38,428 bases of DNA from Streptomyces sparsogenes (lineage in GTDB: Bacteria > Actinomycetota > Actinomycetes > Streptomycetales > Streptomycetaceae): NCBI RefSeq assembly GCF_001704635.1, contig NZ_MAXF01000193.1, forward strand, positions 1 to 38,428, written 5' to 3'. The stretch's first letter is position 1. Each line of letters begins with the position of its first letter. The position numbers and the translations under genes were made by a program. The notes beneath the pieces were generated by a model. The model had not been told where the DNA came from, did not search any database, and worked only from the letters and a program-made list of their open reading frames with translations. This document shows, in pieces, positions 7,193 to 15,077 of this stretch.

Positions 7193-8435
7193 TTCCCGGT
7201 CCCGGATCCGGGGTGCCGTCCCGGGTGAACGCCCACAGGGCGAGCCCGAGGCCGCTGAACCCGGCGCCCAGCGCGCACACGGCGCCCCAGCCCGCCGCCG
7301 TGTAGAGGGAGGTGGCGGCGATGGCGCCGGTGGCGCTGCCGATCGAGTAGAAGACCATGTATCCGCCGATCAGCCGGCTGCCCGCGTCCGGGTGCAGGGC
7401 GTAGATGAGGGTCTGGTTGGTGACGTGGACCGCCTGCACGGCGAGGTCGAGGAGGATCACCCCGGCGAACAGGGCCCACAGCGAGTGGCGGGTGAAGGCC
7501 AGGGGCAGCCATGAGGCGGTGAGCAGCGCCAGGGCGATGCCGGTGGTCCGCCGGGAGAGTCCGCGGTCGTTCAGGCGGCCGGCCACGGTCGCGGCCAGGG
7601 CGCCGGCGACACCGACCAGCCCCAGCGCCCCGATCGCGCTGTGGGGCAGGAAGTACGGGGCCTCGCTGAGCGGCAGCGCGACGCTGCTCCACAGGGTGCT
7701 GAACGCGGCGAAGACCAGCAGGCAGAACAGGGCCCGGAGGCGCAGCAGTGGTTCGCGCGCGAACAGGGTGAGGGTGGAGCGCAGGAGTTGTCCGTAGCGC
7801 AGGGGCGCCGGCGGGGCCTCCCGGTGGCTCGGCAGCACGCGGTACAGGACCAGGGCGAGCAGCGCGGTGAGGGACGCCGAGGCGAGGTAGACGGAGCGCC
7901 AGCCCGCGAGGTCGGCCAGGACGCCGGACGCGGTGCGGGCGAGCAGGATGCCGATCACCACGCCGCTGGTGACCAGGCCGACGACGCGTCCGCGCCCGGC
8001 GGGAGGGGCCAGTGATGCCGCGAAGGCCACCAGCATCTGGGTGACGACCGCGAGGAGCCCCGTCGCGGCCATGCCCGCGAGCAGGACCGCCGCCGTGGGG
8101 GCGGTGGCCACCACGGTCAGCGCCACCACGAGGAGCAGCAGTTGGGCCACGATGAGCCGTCGGCGGTCGGCCACGTCGCCCAGCGGCACGAGGAAGAAGA
8201 GCCCCAGCCCGTATCCGACGTGAGTGAGGGTGACCACGCTGCCGATGAGTGCCGGGCTCATGGCGAGGTCGTGGCCCATGGTCACCAGGAGCGGCTGGGA
8301 GAAGTAGACGTTGGCCACCGCGGCCCCGCAGGCGACGGCGAACAGCACCACGACGCCCCGGGACAGGACGAACGCGGGACCCTCCTCCCTTCGCGCCTCG
8401 GTCCGTCGTGTCCCGGCCTCACTGCTGCCCGGCAT
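7176..8435 (-). CDS. MFS exporter, 12-TM drug/sugar efflux type
   Basis: The 419-residue protein has about twelve hydrophobic segments. The A-motif-like loop VPLGDVADRRRLIV lies between TM2 and TM3, and the N-terminal ANVYFSQPLLVTMG segment is typical of a putative efflux group. I chose ATG 8435 because GGGGAG lies 6 nt upstream; the longer open frame back to 8588 crosses the promoter and operator region. It is divergent from an HxlR regulator, the usual arrangement for a substrate-induced exporter. The exported compound is unknown. Its 3' end overlaps the VOC gene, an unusual but clear convergent overlap. Confidence 0.88.
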   Translation of the reverse strand: MPGSSEAGTRRTEARREEGPAFVLSRGVVVLFAVACGAAVANVYFSQPLLVTMGHDLAMSPALIGSVVTLTHVGYGLGLFFLVPLGDVADRRRLIVAQLLLLVVALTVVATAPTAAVLLAGMAATGLLAVVTQMLVAFAASLAPPAGRGRVVGLVTSGVVIGILLARTASGVLADLAGWRSVYLASASLTALLALVLYRVLPSHREAPPAPLRYGQLLRSTLTLFAREPLLRLRALFCLLVFAAFSTLWSSVALPLSEAPYFLPHSAIGALGLVGVAGALAATVAGRLNDRGLSRRTTGIALALLTASWLPLAFTRHSLWALFAGVILLDLAVQAVHVTNQTLIYALHPDAGSRLIGGYMVFYSIGSATGAIAATSLYTAAGWGAVCALGAGFSGLGLALWAFTRDGTPDPGPGITGSA

Positions 8436-8459
8436 CGGCACTCCCCTATCTGGTTTCAA

Positions 8460-8505
8460 GTTGCCACCAGTGGCGACGGTAACTTCTTTGGTAGCATGTT
8501 GCAAC
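8460..8505. promoter_or_regulatory. Divergent promoter/operator between MFS exporter and HxlR regulator
   Basis: The 119-bp gap holds an inverted repeat GTTGCCAC-CA-GTGGCGAC (8460-8477, one mismatch) and a perfect palindrome GTTGCAAC (8498-8505). GGTAAC and GGTAGC form a short direct repeat between them. On the minus strand TTGCAA, a 17-bp spacer and TACCGT form a good promoter for the MFS gene, so the palindrome sits on its -35 and the first repeat lies just downstream of its -10. These are candidate HxlR binding sites. Confidence 0.5.
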
Positions 8506-8554
8506 CGACGTGGGGTGAGGACGCCCGAGAGTGCCGCCCGAGAGTGAGGACGCC

Positions 8555-9007
8555 ATGGTCGCCAGGACGCGCTTCGACGACAGCGCATGTCCCGTCGCCC
8601 GCTCGGTGGACACGATCGGCGACTGGTGGTCGCTGCTGATCGTGCGGGACGCCTTCGACGGAAGCCGGCGCTTCGGGGAGTTCCAGCGCAGCCTCGGCGT
8701 GGCGAAGAACATCCTCACCGCGCGGCTGCGCACCCTGGTCGCCGGCGGCGTCCTCGAATCCGTCCCCGCCTCGGACGGCAGCGCCTACCGCGAGTACGTG
8801 CTGACCCCGAAGGGCGAGGCGCTCTTCCCCGTCATCGTGGCCCTGCGGCAGTGGGGCGAGCAGAACCTCTTCGCCCCCGGCGAGCCCCACTCCGAGTTGG
8901 TGGACCGCCGGGAGGGGCACCGCCTCCGCGCCCTGGAAGTGCTGTCCGCGGACGGGCGAGGGCTGAACCCCGACGACACCACCGTCCACAAGCTCCCCGC
9001 CGAGTGA
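8555..9007 (+). CDS. HxlR-family winged-helix regulator
   Basis: A 150-residue protein with the HxlR signature CPVARSVDTIGDWWSLLIVRDAFDGSRRFGEFQRSLG, followed by the recognition helix region KNILTARLRTLVAGG and the wing YREYVLTPKG. Members act as dimers, often sensing reactive carbonyls, quinones or oxidants through cysteine; one Cys is present in the N-terminal CPVARS. I chose ATG 8555, four bases after GTGAGGA; a GTG at 8531 would add 8 residues. It is divergent from the MFS gene and very probably controls it. Confidence 0.88.
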   Translation: MVARTRFDDSACPVARSVDTIGDWWSLLIVRDAFDGSRRFGEFQRSLGVAKNILTARLRTLVAGGVLESVPASDGSAYREYVLTPKGEALFPVIVALRQWGEQNLFAPGEPHSELVDRREGHRLRALEVLSADGRGLNPDDTTVHKLPAE

Positions 9008-9028
9008 TCCGAGCTCGGACTGATCCGG

Positions 9029-9065
9029 GCGCCGCCCACCGCCTCGTACCGCGGGAGGGCGGCGC
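9029..9065 (+). terminator. Stem-loop terminator after the HxlR gene
   Basis: Perfect 9-bp arms GCGCCGCCC (9029-9037) and GGGCGGCGC (9057-9065) enclose a 19-nt loop, beginning 21 bp after the regulator stop codon. No U-tract follows, as is usual in Streptomyces. Confidence 0.6.
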
Positions 9066-9213
9066 GTACCCGGCAGCGGGCGAATCGCCACCGGGACGGT
9101 GCACATCGGCATACCCGGTGGCCGTTGTGGCATGGCGCGGGTGACAGGCCGGGGAGCGACGCTCTGAGCAGCCGCACCGGGAAGGTCGCGGTCGACTGCG
9201 AAGGAGCGATCAC

Positions 9214-10305
9214 ATGGGCCGATACGACCTCGCCCTCATCGGGTTCGGCGGTGTCAACCGCGCGCTGGCCGAACTCATATCCCAGCGCGGGGAGCGCCTC
9301 GCCGACGAGCTGGGCTTCGCCCTGCGGGTCGTCGCGATCACCGATCTGCGGGCCGGTTCCCTCGTGGACACCGACGGCATCGACCTGGCCCCGCTGCTGG
9401 CGGCCGAACCCGGGGAGCTGAGCTTCGCCGATCTGCCCGGCGGCAGCGCCGAGACCCGCAACGAGAACGTGATCCGCGAGGTCGCGGCCGACATCGTCGT
9501 GGAGGCCACGTTCACCAACCCCGGCGACGGCGAGCCCGCCCTCTCCCACGTCCGCTGGGCGCTGGAGGCCGGCAAGCACGTGTGCACCACCAACAAGGGG
9601 CCGGTCGCCGTCGCCGGCCGGGAACTCAAGGAACTGGCCGAGCGGCACGGCGTCAGCTTCGAGTTCGAGGGCTCGGTCCTCAGCGGCACCCCCGTGCTGC
9701 GCACCGCCCGGCGCATGTTCGGCGGGCTGGAGATCACCGGCGTCCAGGGCATCATGAACGGCACCTCGAACTACGTCCTCGGCCGCCTCGAGGAGGGCGT
9801 CGAGCTGCCCGAGGCGATCGCGCAGGCCCAGGAGCTGGGATACGCCGAAGCCGATCCCACCGCCGACATCGAGGGCCACGACGTCCAGCTCAAGGCCGTG
9901 ATCCTGGCCAACGAGGTCCTGGGCGCCGATCTGCGCCGCGAGGACGTCGTCTGCGAGGGCATCTCCCAGATCACCCCACGGGACGCCCAGGACGCCCTCG
10001 GCAAGGGGCTGCGCTGGAAGCTGGTCGGCTCGGCCACCCGCCAGGCGGACGGCACCGTGACCGCCCGGGTCGCCCCCGTCGCGCTGCCCGCCCACCATCC
10101 GCTCGCCGGGATCTCCGGCCCCGGCAACGCGGTCTCCTTCCACACCGACCTGCTCGGCACCGTCACGGTGTCCGGACCCGGCGCCGGCCGCACGGAGACG
10201 GCCTACGCCCTGCTGTCGGACATCATCGCCATCCACCAGCGCCACCACGCACACGACGACACCACCCCCGTGCGCCGCGCCCTCAAGGAGGCCCCCCGTG
10301 GCTGA
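9214..10305 (+). CDS. Homoserine dehydrogenase lacking the ACT domain
   Basis: The 363-residue protein has an N-terminal NAD(P) fold (LIGFGGVNRAL), the TTNKGPVAVAG loop, the GIMNGTSNYVL signature and the catalytic GYAEADPTADIEGHDVQLKAVILAN segment with its conserved Lys. It interconverts homoserine and aspartate semialdehyde. Biosynthetic actinobacterial enzymes are typically about 430 residues with a regulatory ACT domain, which is missing here. GAAGGAG precedes ATG 9214. The gene overlaps a downstream aldehyde dehydrogenase by 8 nt, so the two products probably act in sequence. A catabolic direction (homoserine to semialdehyde) or a homoserine-like substrate is inference. Confidence 0.88.
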   Translation: MGRYDLALIGFGGVNRALAELISQRGERLADELGFALRVVAITDLRAGSLVDTDGIDLAPLLAAEPGELSFADLPGGSAETRNENVIREVAADIVVEATFTNPGDGEPALSHVRWALEAGKHVCTTNKGPVAVAGRELKELAERHGVSFEFEGSVLSGTPVLRTARRMFGGLEITGVQGIMNGTSNYVLGRLEEGVELPEAIAQAQELGYAEADPTADIEGHDVQLKAVILANEVLGADLRREDVVCEGISQITPRDAQDALGKGLRWKLVGSATRQADGTVTARVAPVALPAHHPLAGISGPGNAVSFHTDLLGTVTVSGPGAGRTETAYALLSDIIAIHQRHHAHDDTTPVRRALKEAPRG

Positions 10306-11725
10306 CACGTTCGTCACCCCCCGCATCGACCTCGGCGCCGACATGGCGCCCGTGCGCAACCCCTACACCGGCGAGGTCATCGCCTCGATCTGCACCACCG
10401 ACGCCACCGCCATCGACAGCATCATGCAGCGCGCCAGGTGTGGGCGGCGCACCTCGGCCGCGCTGTCCCGCGCCACCCGGGCCGGCGTCCTGGAACGCGC
10501 CGCCCACCTGGTGCGGCGGCGCGCCGAGTCCTTCGCCCAGCTGATCGTCAGCGAGGCGGGCAAGACGATCACGCAGGCCCGCAAGGAGGCCGCCCGCGCG
10601 GCCAACACCCTCGCCCTGTCAGCGGCGGAGGCACGGCGCAACGCCGGAGAGGTCGTCCCCTTCGACGCGTACGAGGGCTCCGAGAAGCGGCAGGGCTGGT
10701 TCACCCGCGAGCCCCTGGGCATCATCGCCGCCATCACCCCGTTCAACGACCCGCTCAACCTGGTCGCCCACAAGCTCGGCCCGGCCATCGCCGGCGGCAA
10801 CGCCGTGATCCTCAAACCCTCCGCCCACACACCACTGTCCGCGCTCCGCCTGGCCGACACGCTCATCGAGGCCGGCCTGCCAAAGGAGGTCGTCACGGTC
10901 GTGGGCGGCGGAGCCGACATCGGCGCCGCGATCGTCGGCGCCCCCGAGGTGCGCATGGTGTCCTTCACCGGCGGGTTCGCCACCGGCGAGGCCATCGCCC
11001 GCACCGCCGGCCTGAAGAAACTGGCCATGGACCTGGGCGGCAACGCCCCCGTCATCGTCATGGACGACGCCGACCTGGACGAGGCAGTCACCTCCTGCGT
11101 CTCCGGGGCCTTCTGGGCCGCGGGCCAGAACTGCATCGGCACCCAGCGGATCCTGATCGCCCGTGAGGTCTACGAGGCCTTCCGCGACGCCTTCGTCGCC
11201 CGCACCAAACTGCTCCGCGTCGGCGACCCGACCGACGAGCACACCGACATCGGCCCCATGATCACCCCCGAGACCGCACAGGCCACCCGCGCGAAGGTCG
11301 ACGAGGCGATCGCCCAGGGCGCGGTGCTGCTGTGCGGCAACCAGCTCAACGGCTCCCTGTACACACCGACCGTCCTGGAGAACGTCCCCGCCACCTCCGC
11401 GATCTGGCGGGAAGAGGCGTTCGCCCCGGTCGTCGCGCTCCAGCCGTTCGACTCCTTCGACGACGCCATCGAGCAGGCCAACGCCATCGACTACAGCCTC
11501 CACGCGGGCGTCTTCACCTCCCGTCTGGACCGCGCCCTGTCCGCGGCCCGGCTGCTGGAGGCGGGAGGCGTGATGATCAACGACTCCTCCGACTACCGGT
11601 TCGACGCCATGCCCTTCGGCGGCTTCAAATACGGCAGCATGGGCCGCGAAGGCGTGCGCTTCGCCTTCGAGGAGATGACCCAGCCCAAGGTCGTCTGCAT
11701 CAACAACCTGGAAGACGGGCGGTAA
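10298..11725 (+). CDS. NAD(P)-dependent aldehyde dehydrogenase
   Basis: A 475-residue ALDH-superfamily enzyme. Cofactor-binding AAITPFNDPLN and LKPSAHTPLSAL are followed by the GxxxxG-like SFTGGFATGEAIA, and the catalytic thiol is Cys279 in AAGQNCIGTQR. The general-base position in the ELGG motif, 34 residues before the cysteine, is Asp245 (MDLGGNAP) instead of the usual Glu. The C-terminal NDSSDYRFDAMPFGGFKYGSMGREG resembles lactaldehyde, glyceraldehyde-phosphate and similar small-aldehyde dehydrogenases. GTG 10298 has AAGGAG 7 nt upstream, inside the end of the homoserine dehydrogenase gene. Best guess: it oxidises the aldehyde made by its partner; the substrate is unproven. Confidence 0.9.
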   Translation: MADTFVTPRIDLGADMAPVRNPYTGEVIASICTTDATAIDSIMQRARCGRRTSAALSRATRAGVLERAAHLVRRRAESFAQLIVSEAGKTITQARKEAARAANTLALSAAEARRNAGEVVPFDAYEGSEKRQGWFTREPLGIIAAITPFNDPLNLVAHKLGPAIAGGNAVILKPSAHTPLSALRLADTLIEAGLPKEVVTVVGGGADIGAAIVGAPEVRMVSFTGGFATGEAIARTAGLKKLAMDLGGNAPVIVMDDADLDEAVTSCVSGAFWAAGQNCIGTQRILIAREVYEAFRDAFVARTKLLRVGDPTDEHTDIGPMITPETAQATRAKVDEAIAQGAVLLCGNQLNGSLYTPTVLENVPATSAIWREEAFAPVVALQPFDSFDDAIEQANAIDYSLHAGVFTSRLDRALSAARLLEAGGVMINDSSDYRFDAMPFGGFKYGSMGREGVRFAFEEMTQPKVVCINNLEDGR

Positions 11726-11798
11726 CAGAATCTCGCGTCGGGCACGACTCCCTGAGCGCGCTTTCCACGCGGCAACCCGGCTGTTTTTCCGTTACCTC

Positions 11799-11814
11799 TC
11801 TACAAACCTGTAGA
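11799..11814. promoter_or_regulatory. Perfect inverted repeat, candidate autoregulatory operator
   Basis: TCTACA-AACC-TGTAGA is an exact 6-4-6 inverted repeat in an AT-richer patch 46 bp before the TerB-ArsR fusion gene. ArsR-family repressors bind such short hyphenated palindromes over their own promoters. No other copy was noticed in the window. Confidence 0.55.
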
Positions 11815-11860
11815 TTCTGTTTCTCCTCACACGGCGGGCAGTAGGGGCAAGGAGAAACAC

Positions 11861-12706
11861 ATGGCGCTGTGGGACCGCCTCCGGGAAACGGCCCAGACGA
11901 TGCAGGCTCAGCTCACCGCGAAGAAGCACGAGCTGCAGAGCGGGGCGTTCCGGGACGCGAGTATGGCGATGTGCGCCCTGGTGGCGGCGGCGGACGGCAC
12001 CATCGACCCGTCGGAGCGGCGACGCGTCGCCCAGCTCGTCGCCACCAATGACGTGCTCCACCACTTTCCCCCGGACGCCCTGCACCGCCGCTTCGAGGAA
12101 CACCTCGACCAGCTGACGGCGGACTTCACCCTCGGCAAGGTGAGCGCCCTCCAGGAGATCGGCAAGGCGAAGAGGAAACCGGCGGAGGCGCGAGCCGTCA
12201 TCCAGATCGGCATCGTCATCGGATGCGCCGACGGCCACTTCGACGACAGCGAGCGGGCCGTCGTCCGCGAGGCCTGCTCGGCCCTGGACATCCCGCCGGC
12301 CGAGTTCGACCTGCACCGCCCGCTCCGCGTGCCCCGCCCCTACCGAGCCGTGGACGAGCTGCCGGCGGCCCCCGGCGGGGAGGAGGCGGCACACCGTGAG
12401 GCCGTCCTGCCCGACGACGACCTTCAGGTCTTTCTCAAGGCGCTGGCCAGCAGCACGCGGCAGAAGCTCTTCGCGCACTTCGCCGACGGAGAGGAGCTGA
12501 CCGTCGGGGAGGTCGCCGAGCGCGCCGGGCTCGGCCCGTCGACCACCTCCGAGCACCTCGCCGTCCTCCGCCGCGGAGGCCTGCTCCAGTCCACGCGGAG
12601 CGGCAAGCTGGTCCGCTACCGCGCCGACAAGGAGGGCATCGCCGAGCTGCTCGGTCAGCTCCACTCCTACCTCCGCTCCCCCTCGGGAGTACGGGACACC
12701 CCCTGA
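11861..12706 (+). CDS. TerB-domain protein fused to an ArsR-type winged helix
   Basis: The 281-residue protein combines two known modules in one uninterrupted frame. Residues 1-151 match a full TerB tellurite-resistance protein (GAFRDASMAMCALVAAADG, ARAVIQIGIVIGCADG, ending EFDLHRP), including the two acidic patches where TerB binds divalent metal. A linker (152-186) leads to an ArsR-type HTH at about 187-281 (LASSTRQKLFAHF, LTVGEVAERAGLGPSTTSEHL, RRGGLLQSTRSGKLVRYRAD). AAGGAG precedes ATG 11861. Free TerB proteins are about 150 residues; here the domain may act as a metal or envelope-stress sensor for a repressor. It is a single-gene unit ending at a strong terminator. Function is inferred from the domains. 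Confidence 0.88.
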   Translation: MALWDRLRETAQTMQAQLTAKKHELQSGAFRDASMAMCALVAAADGTIDPSERRRVAQLVATNDVLHHFPPDALHRRFEEHLDQLTADFTLGKVSALQEIGKAKRKPAEARAVIQIGIVIGCADGHFDDSERAVVREACSALDIPPAEFDLHRPLRVPRPYRAVDELPAAPGGEEAAHREAVLPDDDLQVFLKALASSTRQKLFAHFADGEELTVGEVAERAGLGPSTTSEHLAVLRRGGLLQSTRSGKLVRYRADKEGIAELLGQLHSYLRSPSGVRDTP

Positions 12707-12707
12707 G

Positions 12708-12741
12708 GCCCCTCCGCGCGGCCCGGGCCGCGCGGAGGGGC
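12708..12741. terminator. Bidirectional terminator between convergent genes
   Basis: A perfect 34-nt palindrome, 17-bp arms from GCCCCTCCGCGC (5' side) to GCGCGGAGGGGC (3' side) with no unpaired loop in the DNA. It lies 1 bp after the TerB-ArsR stop and 13 bp before the end of the alpha-xylosidase gene, so it can stop transcription from both directions. Confidence 0.8.
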
Positions 12742-12754
12742 GGCCGCGGCTACC

Positions 12755-15076
12755 TCACCCGCCGGCGGCCGGAACGGCCAGGCGGTGGGTGCCGGGCGGG
12801 GCCTGGTACAGCGCTCCGGCCGGGTGGGCCCGGGCGTCGTCGGCCGGGGCGGCCCCCACGACCACGACGTTCCACGCCAGGTCGCTGTCCGTCTCGACGA
12901 CCGTCTCACCGCCCGAGCGCCGGATCGTGAAGACCGCCGCCGGGGCCCCCGAGCGTGCGGGGACGGTGGTCACGGTCTCGGAGCCGTCGGCCCCGCCCGG
13001 GTACACATGCAGGGTCACGCCGTCCGCCCAGTCGTACCGGGGACCGTCGTCCACCGCGCCGAACGGGATCACCGAGCCCGGCCGGGCCAGCAGCGGCAGC
13101 GTACGGAAACCGTGCCGCTCGCGCCGCCAGCCGGGGCCGCTGACCCGCTCCCCGGTGAGCACATCGGTCCAGGTGCCCTCCGGCACGTAGTACTCGACCG
13201 TGCCGTCCTCGCTGAAGACGGGCGCCACCAGCAGATCGGGGCCGAGCATGTACTGACGGTCGAGCGTGTGGGTGGCCGGGTCCTCGGGGAACTCCAGCAG
13301 CATGGCCCGCATCACCGGCGTGCCGGACTCCTTGGCCTCGACCGCGGCGTGGAAGAGGTAGGGCATCAGCCGGTGCTTGAGCCGGGTGAAGTCCCGGGTG
13401 ACCTCGACCGCCTCCTCGCCGAAGTCCCACGGCACCCGGTAGGACTTGCTGCCGTGCAGCCGGCTGTGCGAGGACAGCAGGCCGAACTGCACCCACCGCT
13501 TGAAGACGGCAGGCGGCGGGGTGCCCTCGAAGCCGCCGATGTCATGGCTCCAGAAGCCGAAGCCGGACAGCCCGAGGGACAGGCCGCCGCGCAGCGACTC
13601 GGCCATCGCCTCGAACGTCGACTCGCAGTCGCCGCCCCAGTGGACCGGCATGCGCTGGCCGCCCGCGGTGGCGGAGCGGGCGAAGACCACCGCCTCGCCC
13701 TCGCCGCGCTCCTCGACGAGCAGGTCGAAGACGGTCTCGTTGTAGAGCTGGGTGTAGTAGTTGTGCATCCGCTCCGGGTCCGAGCCGTCGAACCACACGA
13801 CGTCCTCGGTCGGCACCCGCTCGCCGAAGTCGGTCTTGAAGGCGTCCACCCCCTGGCCGAGCAGGTGGCGCAGCTTGGCGGCGAACCACTCGCGGGCGGC
13901 GGGGTTGGTGAAGTCCACCAGGCCCATCCCGGCCTGCCACTTGTCCCACTGCCAGACGTCGCCGTCAGCCCGCTTGAGCAGGTAGCCGCCCGCCATGCCC
14001 TCGGCGAACAGGGGGGACTTCTGCGCGATGTACGGATTGATCCAGACGCAGACGCGCAGCCCCCGCTCCTTCAGCCGGGACAGCATCCCCTCGGGGTCCG
14101 GGAAGACCTCGGGGTCCCAGACGAAGTCGGACCACTGGTACTCCCGCATCCAGAAGCAGTCGAAGTGGAAGACACTGAGCGGGATGTCCCGCTCGGTCAT
14201 GCCCGCGACGAACCGGGACACCGTCTCCTCGGTGTAGGAGGTGGTGAAGGAGGTCGACAGCCACAGCCCGAAGGACCAGTCCGGTGGCAGGGCGGGCCGG
14301 CCGGTGAGACCCGTGTAGCGGCGCAGCACGTCCTTGGGGGCGGGTCCGGCGAAGACGAGGAATTCGAGGGACTGGTCCTCCACGCTGAACTGGACCCGGC
14401 CGACGTTCTCGGAGGCGATCTCGTAGGAGACCTTGCCGGGGTGGTTGACGAAGACGCCGTACCCGCGGTTGCTCAGATGGAACGGCACGTTCTTGTAGGC
14501 CTGTTCGCTGTTGGTGCCGCCGTCGGCCTGCCAGATGTCGATGCTCTGGCCGTTCTTGGTGAACGGGGTGAAGCGCTCGCCGAGGCCGTACACGGTCTCG
14601 CCGACGCCGAGCGACATCCTGGCCAGCATGTGGTGGCGGTCGTCCGCGTCGGTGACGAAGCCCAGGTCGCGGGGGCCGAGCGAGGTGATGACCTTGCCGC
14701 CGGAGCGGAATTCGAGGGTGCAGGGGTCCCCGGTGCCGGCCTTGAGGGACAGCGCGCCGGACACCAGCTCGACGGTCGAGCCCTCGCGCACGGTCTTCGC
14801 CGGCCCGCCGTCCGGGTCGGTGGCGAGCGGGAACCGCGGGGTCCGGGGGCGCCTGCCGCCGTGGTGCCACAGCCGTACCCCGATGACGCCCTCGGCGGGC
14901 GACCACGCCTCCACCGTCACCAGGGGCCCGTTGAGCGTGTCGCCGCGGTGCCGGACCCGGGTGACCGGCGCGTAGAGGGTGAACCGGTCGTCGGCGACGT
15001 CCACGTCGGCGACGGAGGTGGCGTAGCGGGCCGTCACCCCCGGCCGCAGCTGCCAATAGCCGTCGGTGAACTTCAT
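12755..15076 (-). CDS. yicI: GH31 alpha-xylosidase
   Basis: The 773-residue protein matches YicI-type alpha-xylosidases in length and sequence. The nucleophile is Asp416 in FKTDFGERVP, the same number as in E. coli YicI, and the acid/base is Asp483 in HWGGDCESTFE. The WMREYQWSDFVWDPEVFPDPEGM stretch is typical of the xylosidase subgroup. There is no signal peptide, so it acts in the cytoplasm, releasing alpha-1,6-linked xylose from the non-reducing end of xyloglucan oligosaccharides or isoprimeverose. ATG 15076 comes 1 nt after the stop of the beta-glucosidase gene, so translation is coupled. Last gene of the LacI-controlled operon. Confidence 0.94.
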   Translation of the reverse strand: MKFTDGYWQLRPGVTARYATSVADVDVADDRFTLYAPVTRVRHRGDTLNGPLVTVEAWSPAEGVIGVRLWHHGGRRPRTPRFPLATDPDGGPAKTVREGSTVELVSGALSLKAGTGDPCTLEFRSGGKVITSLGPRDLGFVTDADDRHHMLARMSLGVGETVYGLGERFTPFTKNGQSIDIWQADGGTNSEQAYKNVPFHLSNRGYGVFVNHPGKVSYEIASENVGRVQFSVEDQSLEFLVFAGPAPKDVLRRYTGLTGRPALPPDWSFGLWLSTSFTTSYTEETVSRFVAGMTERDIPLSVFHFDCFWMREYQWSDFVWDPEVFPDPEGMLSRLKERGLRVCVWINPYIAQKSPLFAEGMAGGYLLKRADGDVWQWDKWQAGMGLVDFTNPAAREWFAAKLRHLLGQGVDAFKTDFGERVPTEDVVWFDGSDPERMHNYYTQLYNETVFDLLVEERGEGEAVVFARSATAGGQRMPVHWGGDCESTFEAMAESLRGGLSLGLSGFGFWSHDIGGFEGTPPPAVFKRWVQFGLLSSHSRLHGSKSYRVPWDFGEEAVEVTRDFTRLKHRLMPYLFHAAVEAKESGTPVMRAMLLEFPEDPATHTLDRQYMLGPDLLVAPVFSEDGTVEYYVPEGTWTDVLTGERVSGPGWRRERHGFRTLPLLARPGSVIPFGAVDDGPRYDWADGVTLHVYPGGADGSETVTTVPARSGAPAAVFTIRRSGGETVVETDSDLAWNVVVVGAAPADDARAHPAGALYQAPPGTHRLAVPAAGG

Positions 15077-15077
15077 G

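Noticed and set aside
11725..11820. ACAGAATC ... GATTCTGT inverted repeat flanking the spacer before the TerB fusion gene
   Set aside because: The arms are 80 bp apart and only 8 bp long; chance is a sufficient explanation.
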